A stretch of 49,660 nt of DNA from Candidatus Micrarchaeia archaeon (GTDB lineage Archaea > Micrarchaeota > Micrarchaeia > Anstonellales > JAHKLY01): the NCBI GenBank assembly GCA_041653315.1, contig JBAZFO010000001.1:43655-93314 (forward strand). The letters are read 5' to 3'. The translations under genes were made by a program, and so were the position numbers. The notes below the pieces were generated by a model. It saw only the letters and a program-made list of their open reading frames with translations, searched no databases and was not told the DNA's origin. Shown piece after piece: positions 24,560 to 33,683 of this stretch (position 1 is its first letter; every line of letters starts with the position of its first letter).

Positions 24560-24922
24560 ATGATACTCTTATCAAAAACTATGGTTGATTTTCTCAAAGG
24601 AGCTGCTAAGCATACATACCCAAATGAATTTATTGGATTATTAAGAGAAAAAAATGGAGTGATATCAGAAATTCTAATTATACCAAATTCACAAGTTGGA
24701 AAAGGATTTGCTTTTTTACGTGATATAATGATCCCAATAGTCTCAGATTCTATTGGCTCAGTACATTCTCATCCTTCTAGAAACAACAAACCTTCAAAAC
24801 AAGATCTTATTTTTTTTCAAAGAAAAGGAAAAATTCACATAATCATTTGCACACCATATGAAGATAGGGACATTGCTGTTTATGATAAAAATGGAACTCA
24901 ATTAGATTTTAAAATTATGTAA
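24560..24922 (+). CDS. JAMM/MPN-domain metalloprotease
   Basis: Predicted zinc isopeptidase of the JAB1/MPN+ family. The metal motif is HSHPSRNNKPSKQD (H-x-H-P-x7-S-x2-D), with the upstream Glu in NEFIGLL. The product is 120 residues from the ATG at 24560; 24581 (MVDFLKG) is also possible. The frame is open further upstream to 24314, but that part overlaps the divergent HTH gene antisense and lacks protein-like composition. In archaea such proteins remove ubiquitin-like SAMP modifiers; no SAMP or E1 gene is nearby, so the substrate is unknown. Confidence 0.88.
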   Translation: MILLSKTMVDFLKGAAKHTYPNEFIGLLREKNGVISEILIIPNSQVGKGFAFLRDIMIPIVSDSIGSVHSHPSRNNKPSKQDLIFFQRKGKIHIIICTPYEDRDIAVYDKNGTQLDFKIM

Positions 24923-24942
24923 AATTCATTTGAAGTTTACAG

Positions 24943-25710
24943 TTATTGGACTTTTTGTCCAATATTATTTAACCATTCTTCTTCTAAAAAGTGTAATTTT
25001 CCAGGTATAATAATTATAAATGGAGATTTAATTTCTACACTTTTATTTTTTATCTCATTTAATTTTCCAAATAATATTTTTTTATCTTCGTAACCTATTC
25101 TAGATAAGATTAATAATTCAAAATCATCATCAATTAATCCTTGCTTTATTTTTTCTTCCATTTGCATAAAAATATTACAAGCTGTTTTTATATCCATTGC
25201 ATTTTGTCCATGAAGATCAATAAAAACAAGAGTATGCAGTCCTTTTTGTTTATTATCAAAAATAATATCATAAGTACTTGTTGGTTTATAATTTTCTTCC
25301 CAAAAAGTTAAAGTAGCTGATTTTCCAAATTTATATGTTTGCAATCCAGATTCACCTATTGCAGCCGAATAAATCGAACTTGAATGTATTATTTCATATT
25401 TTATATTTGCTTTAATACAACTTAAAATTAATGAAATATGTGTTGTTGCTATTAATGGGTCTCCCCCAACTATTAAAGAAATATTTTCTTTTAAAGCATA
25501 ATCCAAAATTATTTTTTCATTTTCTAATTCTGCTCTTTCTAATTTAATTATTTTTTTGTTTATGATTTTCTTTAAATTTTCTATTGTTTCCTCTGAAATT
25601 ATGTGTGTATAATGATCTAAAAATATTTTGTCTGATTTCTCTAATATCTCTAAACCACGCAAAGACAAATCTTTTTCATCACATAAACCTAATCCAATCA
25701 AATATAACAT
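24943..25710 (-). CDS. dphB: Diphthine synthase
   Basis: SAM-dependent methyltransferase of diphthamide synthesis on elongation factor 2, found in archaea and eukaryotes. MLYLIGLGLCDEKDLSLRG, IFLDHYTH, VGGDPLIATTHISL and SAAIGESGLQTYKFGKSATL are the family motifs (class III methylase fold), and 255 residues is normal. It is convergent with the JAMM gene and follows the DUF63 gene by 8 bp. dph1/2 are not in the window. Confidence 0.95.
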   Translation of the reverse strand: MLYLIGLGLCDEKDLSLRGLEILEKSDKIFLDHYTHIISEETIENLKKIINKKIIKLERAELENEKIILDYALKENISLIVGGDPLIATTHISLILSCIKANIKYEIIHSSSIYSAAIGESGLQTYKFGKSATLTFWEENYKPTSTYDIIFDNKQKGLHTLVFIDLHGQNAMDIKTACNIFMQMEEKIKQGLIDDDFELLILSRIGYEDKKILFGKLNEIKNKSVEIKSPFIIIIPGKLHFLEEEWLNNIGQKVQ

Positions 25711-25718
25711 AAAAACAC

Positions 25719-26609
25719 CTACGCACCTATCAGTACTCTTAATGTATTCCTTACTCCTGGGGCTAATCCCATAACTAATAATATTAATATAAGATAATAT
25801 TTCTCTTTCAATTCAATTTTTTCTTTTGATAAAATATATGATGCAATAAAAATAATTAATACTTTGATTAAAAAAAAGAAAAAGAAAGAATCTGAACCTA
25901 AAATATTTGGTACAACATGCTGTTCACTATAACATCTACCAAATTTAGTGCATACAAATTCTAATTTATTAAATACATCAATAGAAATGAATGTTGCTGC
26001 CCCATCTAATGCATGTGCTCCAACCATTAAAAGCATAATTTTATCTAATTTTAATTTATTAAAAATTAAATAAAAAACAAATAGTGTTGCAATTACTAAA
26101 CTTAAAATTAATACTGGATAAATAGGGTATCTGATCAAAGGCAATAAAATAATAAAAAATGGTAAAAATAGAATTATCCCAATATATTTAAGAAAATCCA
26201 TTCTTTTAAAAATATGACAAATTACTAAAAAGATAAAAAAGATACTTGCAATTACTAAATAAATACCGGGAGTAACTGTTAAATATCCATAATTTAAGAA
26301 TTGAGAATCTAAAATAAATTTGTAAATATCAGTAAAAATATTATTATTTACTAAAACATATTGCTGCATAACCCCCGTATCAATTGAATCTGTAATTACC
26401 CGCAATGTTGAACCAAAAAAAACAAAGGGTATTAATGAAAAAATCAAGCTTTTATCAATTTTTATTTTATATTTATTAAACGCATGGTATATTAACCAAA
26501 TAAAAAAAAGAGCTATTAAAGCAAATGTTAAGGTATTAATTAAATTATATCCTTTGTGCAACCAAATATAATCAATAAAATATTCTTTTATAACTTCTTG
26601 TATATCCAT
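25719..26609 (-). CDS. DUF63-family membrane protein
   Basis: A 296-residue archaeal membrane protein with about eight hydrophobic segments. GYNLINTLTFALIAL near the start, FGSTLRVITDSIDTG, and VGAHALDGAATFISID are the recurring DUF63 motifs, the last with conserved polar residues inside the membrane. Function is not known for the family. It precedes dphB by 8 bp and begins downstream of the tRNA-Gln gene on the same strand, 37 bp from its 3' end. Confidence 0.9.
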   Translation of the reverse strand: MDIQEVIKEYFIDYIWLHKGYNLINTLTFALIALFFIWLIYHAFNKYKIKIDKSLIFSLIPFVFFGSTLRVITDSIDTGVMQQYVLVNNNIFTDIYKFILDSQFLNYGYLTVTPGIYLVIASIFFIFLVICHIFKRMDFLKYIGIILFLPFFIILLPLIRYPIYPVLILSLVIATLFVFYLIFNKLKLDKIMLLMVGAHALDGAATFISIDVFNKLEFVCTKFGRCYSEQHVVPNILGSDSFFFFFLIKVLIIFIASYILSKEKIELKEKYYLILILLVMGLAPGVRNTLRVLIGA

Positions 26610-26666
26610 TTAATCACTTACTTAATGTTTAAAAAAATTAATAAAATAGCCCTATCCGGATTTGAA

Positions 26667-26745
26667 TTCTCCCAACAAGATATCAAAAGTTTCTTTTCTT
26701 TTGGTAACGTAGCTTTTCTTTCTTTTTAAAGAAAGAAAAGGTCGT
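26667..26745 (-). other. 79-nt T-arm intron of tRNA-Gln
   Basis: Inserted between the 5' T-stem and TTCAAAT, the same position as in tRNA-Pro and tRNA-Met. A 13-bp pyrimidine/purine hairpin (26713-26725 with 26728-26740, loop TT) lies next to the stem side. The end of the intron reads GGGAGAA before TTCAAAT, close to GGAAA in tRNA-Pro and AGCGAA in tRNA-Met. Confidence 0.8.
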
Positions 26746-26782
26746 CCGGAGTCTACAGGTCCAGAGCCTGTCATCCTTGACC

Positions 26783-26848
26783 ATTATCCTGCCATACCTA
26801 GTTCTTTTCTTTTCCTAGGGTTTCTTTTCTTTAAAGAAAAGAAAGGCT
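26783..26848 (-). other. 66-nt D-loop intron of tRNA-Gln
   Basis: Inserted between AGT and GGTCAA of the D-loop. It contains a 24-bp perfect palindrome of TTTCTTTTCTTT and its complement (26821-26844) and a second hairpin closed by CCTAG/CTAGG (26797-26819). Splice sites are inferred from the restored D-loop. Confidence 0.75.
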
Positions 26849-26910
26849 ACTAGACGATAGGGCTTTTATTAGAAATATTTTAATATGTGTGCCTTTAAAA
26901 AGATATACAC

Positions 26911-26983
26911 GGGCCCATGGTCTAGCGGTTATGACGTCCGCCTTACACGCGGGAGATCGTCGGTTCAATCCCGGCTGGGCCCA
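26911..26983 (+). tRNA. tRNA-Val (TAC)
   Basis: A normal 73-nt tRNA without introns: acceptor GGGCCCA/TGGGCCC, anticodon stem CCGC/GCGG around CTTACAC (anticodon TAC), T-loop TTCAATC with stem around GTCGG/CCGGC, discriminator A26983, no encoded CCA. It is the only tRNA in the window with no insert. It is divergent from tRNA-Gln; TTTAAAAAG about 20 bp upstream is a possible TATA element. Confidence 0.95.
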
Positions 26984-27035
26984 TTTTACTTATTCTATTA
27001 AAAATATTTTCTATTAATAATATTTTGGGGATTAA

Positions 27036-28400
27036 ATGAAAAAAATAATGCAAGAAGATGGAGAAATAATTATACCTGTTTCTAGAACAAAAAATAGAGT
27101 TTCATATATCGGAAAAGTAGATTCAGTTGAAAACCAAATGAAAGCAATAGCGAAAATTATGAATTGCCATTCTTCTAAAGGAGCACAAGAAGAGTATATA
27201 AAATTAGTAAAATTAAGAAAAGAAAAAGGAGATGAAATAGTTAAAAACAAAATGTGGAAAATAATAGATAATTCTCTAGGTAAAGGACATAATGCAGTAG
27301 GAGACCAAATAATCTTTGAATTAGATCTTAAAAATATACCACGGCTTTCTACACTAAGTTTAGCAGCTTACTCAATTGGACATTCACTTATGCAGGTTTC
27401 CACAAGATTTGTTCAACATACCCAAGTAGAAATCCCCATTTCAATATTAAAAAATAAAAATGCCAAAATGATATTTTATGAAAGAGTATTAGAGGCCATG
27501 GAACAATATAAATATTTATGTACTAAAGACTATTCACTAGAGGATATAATTTTTATTACCCCTTTATATTTACTTACAAACACTAGTCTAACTTCAAGCG
27601 CAAGAGGGTTATGGCAACTTTTTACTGAATGGAATTTAGATAGTGCCCCAAACTCAAATAAAAAAATAGCAAACGAAATAAAAAATCTTGTTATTAAAGA
27701 GTATGCTCTATTTTTTAGAGAACAAGAAATGAATTATCACCCAACACAATTTTATCCCTCTTCAACTGGATTTTTATTGGAAAAAAATCTTGATTTTGAA
27801 GAATTCGTTTTTGAAAAAAAAGATAAAGTTATTATAAGAAAAAATTTATTATCAAAAAATCATTATTTTGAAGATAAAAATACTGAAGCAAGCAAATTTG
27901 ATGAAATAAGTTTTGGAATTAAAATAGATATTAGTACTATGCATGAATTAATAAGACATAAAACAATAAAACAAAGATATGAACCTTTTGCCCAAGCAGC
28001 AGATAGAATAAATAAAATAAATGATATTGAAAATCATTTTTATATCCCCCCAACTTTTAATGAAAATGATAAAAAAATAATTTTATCAATCTATATTTTA
28101 CTTTTAGAAGGTTATTTTAAATTATTAGAAGCAGGTATCCCTAAAAAAGACGCAATAGGAATTTTACCACACGGTATGATTGTAAAAGCAGAAATCATAT
28201 TAGATGCCTGGAATTTAATGCATCTTTCGGGAGAAAGATTATGTGCAACAGCAAAACCTAGTTTTAGAGAAATTATGATTGAAATGAAAGAGAAAACAAA
28301 AAAAATAAATCCGAAAATTGCAAAATTAATGGCACCAAAGTGTGAACACTTAGGCTATTGTCCAGAAGGTAAGAAAAATTTTCCTTGTATTAAATATTAA
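27036..28400 (+). CDS. Tandem ThyX-like protein (double thymidylate-synthase-complementing domain)
   Basis: The 454-residue protein looks like two ThyX-type domains in a row. The first has GHNAVGDQIIFELDLKNIPR (84-103) and STRFVQ (122-127). The second has HELIRHKTIKQRYEPFAQAAD (303-323), reminiscent of the RHRxxSxxxxS flavin motif, and LPHGMIVKAEI with LMHLSGERLCATAKPSFREI (395-414). The RHR motif is RHK here and the serines are not kept, so flavin-dependent dTMP synthesis is uncertain. Three cysteines cluster at the C-terminus (KCEHLGYCPEG, FPC). Starts after GGGGATTAA. Known ThyX proteins are about 220-250 residues and work as tetramers. Confidence 0.72.
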   Translation: MKKIMQEDGEIIIPVSRTKNRVSYIGKVDSVENQMKAIAKIMNCHSSKGAQEEYIKLVKLRKEKGDEIVKNKMWKIIDNSLGKGHNAVGDQIIFELDLKNIPRLSTLSLAAYSIGHSLMQVSTRFVQHTQVEIPISILKNKNAKMIFYERVLEAMEQYKYLCTKDYSLEDIIFITPLYLLTNTSLTSSARGLWQLFTEWNLDSAPNSNKKIANEIKNLVIKEYALFFREQEMNYHPTQFYPSSTGFLLEKNLDFEEFVFEKKDKVIIRKNLLSKNHYFEDKNTEASKFDEISFGIKIDISTMHELIRHKTIKQRYEPFAQAADRINKINDIENHFYIPPTFNENDKKIILSIYILLLEGYFKLLEAGIPKKDAIGILPHGMIVKAEIILDAWNLMHLSGERLCATAKPSFREIMIEMKEKTKKINPKIAKLMAPKCEHLGYCPEGKKNFPCIKY

Positions 28401-28454
28401 AAATAATTTTATAAAGAATATTTTAAGGAAAAGGTAATTGAAGAGTAAATTTAT

Positions 28455-28754
28455 TTATTCCCGTTTTAATCTTTTTAATGAACTTCTCATATTGCCTAAG
28501 CATTCTTCATTAGATATAAAATACGTATTAGATACCATCTGTGGTTTTGCCAATGGAATTTTTGGTGCTCTTGAAGCTATATGTCTTACTACTTCGTCTT
28601 CAATTCTTAAAAATTCTTTTTGCATTTTTACAACTTCGGCACTTTCTAAACTTAGACTTCGTTTTATTATGGGTTTATTCAATTTTTTGCTGACTTTTAC
28701 TCTTCTTTTTGTAGACTTATTTTCTACTTTTGCTTTTGCCCTTTTTCTTGGCAT
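28455..28754 (-). CDS. Hypothetical basic protein, 99 residues
   Basis: Not recognised. The first 45 residues are highly basic (MPRKRAKAKVENKSTKRRVKVSKKL), then a helical middle (EVVKMQKEFLRIEDEVVRHI) and a basic C-terminus (RSSLKRLKRE). The composition suggests nucleic-acid or ribosome binding. A longer plus-strand frame over the same bases starts with TTG, has a hydrophobic antisense-like composition and no binding site, so I prefer this strand. Convergent with the ThyX-like gene and divergent from the DUF424 gene, with 51 bp between the starts. Confidence 0.65.
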   Translation of the reverse strand: MPRKRAKAKVENKSTKRRVKVSKKLNKPIIKRSLSLESAEVVKMQKEFLRIEDEVVRHIASRAPKIPLAKPQMVSNTYFISNEECLGNMRSSLKRLKRE

Positions 28755-28805
28755 AATATATCCTATGAAGAATAAGTATTTAAGCTTAATTGAAAAAATG
28801 TTTTT

Positions 28806-29108
28806 ATGTATTTAAATATAATAAAAACACCTAAAGGTAGTATAACAGCTATTTGCGATAAAGAATTAATCAATAAAACCTTAAAAGAAGGAGAAATAAT
28901 TTTAAATATTAAAAAATATTCTAATTTTTATAAAGGAAAATTAGTTGGAGATAAAGAAATTACAAAGGCAATTAAAGAAGCAGAGCATTTAAATTTAGTT
29001 GGTAAAAAATGTATTGAAATCGCAAAAAAAATAAATAAAATAAATGATAAACAAATTTTATATATTGAAGGTATTCCACACGTTCAGATTTATAAACTCT
29101 ATTTTTAA
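28806..29108 (+). CDS. DUF424-family protein
   Basis: A 100-residue archaeal protein. TAICDKELINKTLKEGEI, SNFYKGKLV, AEHLNLVGKKCIEIA and EGIPHVQIYKL match the DUF424 pattern of CDxEL, FY.G, N.vG and PH.QI. The family is broadly archaeal and often near translation genes; its role is not established. The start ATG has TATTTAAG about 28 bp upstream, suggesting a leaderless message. Confidence 0.88.
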   Translation: MYLNIIKTPKGSITAICDKELINKTLKEGEIILNIKKYSNFYKGKLVGDKEITKAIKEAEHLNLVGKKCIEIAKKINKINDKQILYIEGIPHVQIYKLYF

Positions 29109-29179
29109 AACAAACTTTTTTAAACAGAACTAAATAAAACACACCTTTTAATAAAAAATAACTAATAGAGGGCAATCTT

Positions 29180-32100
29180 ATGTTTAAACATAAAACAGTT
29201 AGAAAAATAGCTAAATATATAACTTTTACAAGTGTATTAAATTTCAGTACTCCATTAGTTTCAACACTTTATGCTTCACAAATAGAACAAAAAGATGAAG
29301 GAAAACCCTTAAAAACACAGAATGTTACAAATAATTTAGGTAATGCTATGACACCAGAATTAAAAAATATACCTCAGGAATTAAATACATTAACTTCGAT
29401 TTATTTTTTAAAAGATTTAAAAGAAATAATAATTGAAGAATATAAGGAATTAATAAAAACAAAATCAGAAAATGAATCTTTAAAAATACTTATTTATGCA
29501 ATAATCGAATCTATAAAAAGTAATAATCAAGGAAGTAAAACATATTACGTTACAAAAGACGAATTAAAACATGCACTTGTAGGAACTTATAGTTCTAAAA
29601 ATGATTTACAAATTTCATTTAATAACTTTGAAAATGAAAAAGAACAAATTTTTAAAAAAGAGGATATAAAAGAAGCAGAAAAAAGAATAAATATATTAAA
29701 AACTTTTTGTGAAGATAATGATTTAATCGCCCAACCAAATACAAATTTAAATAAAATACCTGAAAAAGAAATAGAAAAATCAGAAAAAAAGATAAATGTT
29801 ATCGAAACAAAAGCAGAGGAAGCTATTGAAATAATGAGAAAAATAGTAAATACTCCAGTAGAAGATATTCAAACATTACAAACCCATCTTTCAGAATTTG
29901 ATGGATTGACAGACGACTATAGAGAAAATGGATATACAGGAGAAAAAGGGAATAGACTTTCAGATTATAAAACCGCCATAGAAAATAAAATTAAAGAACT
30001 AATAAAAAATGATCTAGAATTAAGACCTTTAATAAATTTAATTGAAAAAAATGGTTTACAGATATTAGACGAAAGTACAAGAACTACTTTTCTTTCTAAT
30101 TATAAAAAAACAATACAAGAAACAAATGAAATTGTTAATGATTTCACAAACATATTTTTGAATGAAAATGAAGTAGCAACCATTACTGCAACAAAAACAA
30201 TTGAAAATTTACCAGAATATTTAAAAACTAATTTGCGGTCAATTATTGATAATACTGAATATACAAATTATGGGACTACAGAACAAACATTTATTTCTAA
30301 TCTATTTGAAATTTTTGAAAAAACAAAAGAAAAAATAGATGTGGATGATACCCTAACTTTTTCAGACGCTTTAGATCTTGTTTTAAATGAAGATACTTAT
30401 AGTCCGCATAGTTCTAATTGGTTTGATTTAATTTTCTATGGAATTTATACTGAATATTTAAATGGAACTGTAGAAAACAGAGAAAATGCATTAAATATGC
30501 TTAACGACTCAATAAATCAATTAAGAAATTATGGAACTTATTATGCAAATATTGAAAATCCAGAAAAAACAATTGAAGAGATAATTGCAAAAATAGATGA
30601 ATTAGAAAAAATAGACAAAAATTACCTTGATTATATTTTATCTAAATATTATGGCCAAAATGGAGAATTATTAGAAAGTGTATTGGATATAAAATTAAAA
30701 GGAGAAAACACCTTAGATAAATTCAAAAATGCATTATTAATAATAGAAAATGATAAAGAAAAAGAGTATTATAATAAATGGATTAATCTTGTATCTACAA
30801 ATCCAGATCTTGCTATAACTGCTATAAGTCAAAGACAATTTATTTTTGATGAAACTGAAACTTCTATTTTATCAAGAAGAGAATTTGATGCATTCAGTAT
30901 GATCGCTTTGAGTAAAGCATATGAAGAAAGTGAAGTTTTACAAAATTTAAAAGAGGAAGAATATCTAAGTTTAATCGCATATTCAATAAGATTTCCCCCT
31001 TATTATTCAATACTATTATTTGAAAATCATAAATTAATTGATTCTATATTTTCACAAATAAGCAATCACTCAGAGCAAATAAATATATTAAATATAATTG
31101 ACCAGCATATTCAAGATATTTATATATTTAGTAGTAATGATAAAAGAATTGAAAATATCAAAAAATACCTTTCAGCAGATATAAAAAAAATAAGTGGAAC
31201 TCTAGCAACTAATCTTGAAGGAATGTATTTAGAAACTGGAAATGAAATAAATATCAAAAATCAAAGAGAAACAATAAATACTGAATATGTTGGGGATGTA
31301 TATAATCAATTTAATCAATTTTCAATGTTTAGTGTAGGATTAGATATTTCTCAAGATGCAATATTTAACAATAGACAAGGTATATTATATCAAAAAGGAA
31401 ATGTTAGAACATATATATCAAATCCAAGTTTCTTAGAATCTAGACTACAATTTAGAAATAGTTCAGATAGAATAATTTCTGGTCTTTATGCTAAATATTA
31501 TGAAATAATGTCTACAAAAGAAAAAATGAGTTTTGACAGAGTAGTTGTAGAAGGTAAGTTAGACGAAAGATATGGAACCTGGAATGACTATGAAACTGGT
31601 GGAAATGTTTATCTTTCTGGACCAAAAGGGGAAACATTAAGAAGTTCAATTGATAAAAATAAAAGAACCACAAATTGGGATAATATAGGAGCAACAGAAA
31701 CAATAGAAGAAACAGATTTTTCATTAAACGCAAATAATGCACATATGGGTGCTTTAGATTTTACTAAATTTTTGTTTGATTTAAATGAGGATTTATTATC
31801 AAAAGGAGAAGATGGAATTTTAGAAATATCTCAATATGATATTAGAAGTAATTTAGATTTAATAGCAAATGTGGGGCAAGGTAATTTTTCAATTCAAGGA
31901 ATATTAGATAATTCAATAGATACTGAAAATAATACTGATTCAAGACTAAGATATCTAAATACTTACATAAGATACGGAGCTGAAAAAACAAATTGGATAA
32001 AAATAAAAGTAGATGTAGAAAAATTAGAAAAATATATGGAAACTAATGAATTTAAAGAAAAATATCATATTTATCAGGAATCAATGAATTATTTTAGTAA

Positions 32101-33679
32101 TATAGGAATTCATTTAGGAACTGAAAGTATAGGAACAAAAGAAATTCAAGAATCAACAAATACAGAATTTGCATTAGGATTTTTTATAAGTGGTGAAATC
32201 CCAATAACAGAAAATACAAAAAGTGCAGGATTAGTAATTTCAACAAAAGAAGGAGAATATAATATCTCTAGTTCAATAGAAAGAAAGGACGTTCATGTGT
32301 TTAGTGTTGGAGCATCAAAAATATCAGATGAAGAATTTGAATCTTATTCAAGCCTTGTTTTAAATTCTGATAATAAATTAACATTCAAAAAAGATATTGA
32401 ACCAGATATAACTGAAATATCTTCTGAATATTTACTTAAAGATAAACTACGTGCATTATCTTACTTCCAAACTAGAGAAAATCAAGGAGTATCTGGTGGT
32501 GGAGCTGGTGTTTCAACTAAATTTTTAAATTCTGGAATACTCTATGAATATTATGAAGAAATGAATAATTTAAATTGGAAAGTATCTGGAAGTTTAAAAT
32601 TAAATATTAAAAATACTAAATATATATCAAAAACTTTTGCTTTAGAAGAAGAAGGAAAAAGAGAGTACGGAACAATCCATTCATTTTCAAATGAAAAATT
32701 AGAATTTAGAATATTTGGAAAAATATCTGAGGAAATATCAAAAAACACAAATCTTTTAAGAACAAATAAAGCAGAAGCGTTTTTAAATTATTTAGAAACT
32801 TTAGAAATTAAATATTCAAATTACGTTCAAAATTTAAAAACATTAAAACAAAATAATAGTGATAATTATATTCCAACAAAAATGCAATATGAACAAGAAT
32901 TAGCAAATGATTTCAAAAGTTTAGTAAGTGCTTTACGTTCATTTGATATTGATGTCTATGGAAACGCACCCCAACAATTAGGCATTCAATTCATAGATAA
33001 AAAAAATCAAACAAACATTATGATAACTTTTAAATCCACAGATTACGAAGATCCTGAAAATGAAACGATAAATAAAAGACTATTTCTAAGTGGGATAACT
33101 GGAGTAAATACAAAAGCAGGGGATTTTTCATTAATGCTTGGAACATTTGTAGATAATAAAAATGTAAATAATATGAATCCTGAAGAAATATCTAATTTAG
33201 TAGGTTTAAAATACCAAAGACCAAAATTAACTTTATCTTTATATGGAACCAATATAAACAAACAAGAAGCAGAAAGGGGATATGGGGCAGGTTTAAGTTT
33301 AAATTTATCAAAAGATTCTAATAAAAAATTAAATTTAGATTATTTAAGAATAGAACCAAACTTATGGCATATAGAAACAGCAATAGGTGATGATAGAAAT
33401 TCAGTTTTATTTGATTATGGAAAAATTAGAGATTTAGAATATCTCGGTATGGGGGGAAAACTAACAATAACAGAAAGAATTGCATTAGAAGGTTTAATTA
33501 ATTGGTCAAGAAATAGTGATGGAAAGAATTTTAGAACATTTGAAGCAGATGTAACAGGTTGGTATACTTTTGGAAAAAATTCAAGGGTAGGTTTAAGTTT
33601 AAATGAATTAGAAATAAAAGGAAAAGATATGGAAGAAACTGTATTTGAAGGAAGAATTAGATTCGAAACCTCTTTTTAA
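29180..33679 (+). CDS. Giant secreted protein with a beta-barrel-like C-terminal half
   Basis: 1499 residues. The N-terminus is a likely signal peptide: basic KHKTVRKIAKY, hydrophobic ITFTSVLNFSTPLVSTLYA, cleavage near Ala32. Residues 35-730 are charged and helical. From about 735 on, alternating polar/apolar strands and turns dominate (GAGLSLNLSKD, NLWHIETAIGDD, ERIALEGLINWSRN, ADVTGWYTFGKN), ending VFEGRIRFETSF, with the terminal Phe of outer-membrane barrel proteins. There are no cysteine clusters, no C-terminal membrane helix and no S-layer motif I recognise. Codon use matches the neighbours. No close family comes to mind; a secreted adhesin-like beta-sandwich protein is the alternative. 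Three 64-bp palindromic repeats follow the stop. Confidence 0.8.
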   Translation: MFKHKTVRKIAKYITFTSVLNFSTPLVSTLYASQIEQKDEGKPLKTQNVTNNLGNAMTPELKNIPQELNTLTSIYFLKDLKEIIIEEYKELIKTKSENESLKILIYAIIESIKSNNQGSKTYYVTKDELKHALVGTYSSKNDLQISFNNFENEKEQIFKKEDIKEAEKRINILKTFCEDNDLIAQPNTNLNKIPEKEIEKSEKKINVIETKAEEAIEIMRKIVNTPVEDIQTLQTHLSEFDGLTDDYRENGYTGEKGNRLSDYKTAIENKIKELIKNDLELRPLINLIEKNGLQILDESTRTTFLSNYKKTIQETNEIVNDFTNIFLNENEVATITATKTIENLPEYLKTNLRSIIDNTEYTNYGTTEQTFISNLFEIFEKTKEKIDVDDTLTFSDALDLVLNEDTYSPHSSNWFDLIFYGIYTEYLNGTVENRENALNMLNDSINQLRNYGTYYANIENPEKTIEEIIAKIDELEKIDKNYLDYILSKYYGQNGELLESVLDIKLKGENTLDKFKNALLIIENDKEKEYYNKWINLVSTNPDLAITAISQRQFIFDETETSILSRREFDAFSMIALSKAYEESEVLQNLKEEEYLSLIAYSIRFPPYYSILLFENHKLIDSIFSQISNHSEQINILNIIDQHIQDIYIFSSNDKRIENIKKYLSADIKKISGTLATNLEGMYLETGNEINIKNQRETINTEYVGDVYNQFNQFSMFSVGLDISQDAIFNNRQGILYQKGNVRTYISNPSFLESRLQFRNSSDRIISGLYAKYYEIMSTKEKMSFDRVVVEGKLDERYGTWNDYETGGNVYLSGPKGETLRSSIDKNKRTTNWDNIGATETIEETDFSLNANNAHMGALDFTKFLFDLNEDLLSKGEDGILEISQYDIRSNLDLIANVGQGNFSIQGILDNSIDTENNTDSRLRYLNTYIRYGAEKTNWIKIKVDVEKLEKYMETNEFKEKYHIYQESMNYFSNIGIHLGTESIGTKEIQESTNTEFALGFFISGEIPITENTKSAGLVISTKEGEYNISSSIERKDVHVFSVGASKISDEEFESYSSLVLNSDNKLTFKKDIEPDITEISSEYLLKDKLRALSYFQTRENQGVSGGGAGVSTKFLNSGILYEYYEEMNNLNWKVSGSLKLNIKNTKYISKTFALEEEGKREYGTIHSFSNEKLEFRIFGKISEEISKNTNLLRTNKAEAFLNYLETLEIKYSNYVQNLKTLKQNNSDNYIPTKMQYEQELANDFKSLVSALRSFDIDVYGNAPQQLGIQFIDKKNQTNIMITFKSTDYEDPENETINKRLFLSGITGVNTKAGDFSLMLGTFVDNKNVNNMNPEEISNLVGLKYQRPKLTLSLYGTNINKQEAERGYGAGLSLNLSKDSNKKLNLDYLRIEPNLWHIETAIGDDRNSVLFDYGKIRDLEYLGMGGKLTITERIALEGLINWSRNSDGKNFRTFEADVTGWYTFGKNSRVGLSLNELEIKGKDMEETVFEGRIRFETSF

Positions 33680-33683
33680 ATCA

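Larger units (their letters stand above)
26647..26864 (-). tRNA. tRNA-Gln (CTG) with D-loop and T-arm introns
   Basis: On the minus strand the acceptor AGCCCTA (26864-26858) pairs with TAGGGCT (26654-26648), discriminator A at 26647, no CCA. The anticodon stem ACAGG/CCTGT encloses CTCTGGA, anticodon CTG. T-stem TCCGG/CCGGA and the loop TTCAAAT (26666-26660) are clear once 26745-26667 is removed; D-loop AGT-GGTCAA is restored once 26848-26783 is removed. The result is a regular 73-nt tRNA-Gln with the A1-U72 pair expected in archaea. The anticodon loop has no intron. It is divergent from tRNA-Val, 46 bp away. Confidence 0.92.

Noticed and set aside
28438..28815. Plus-strand frame of 125 residues over the 99-residue minus-strand gene
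   Set aside because: It starts with TTG without a binding site and has the hydrophobic composition of an antisense frame; the minus-strand protein is basic with a plausible start.
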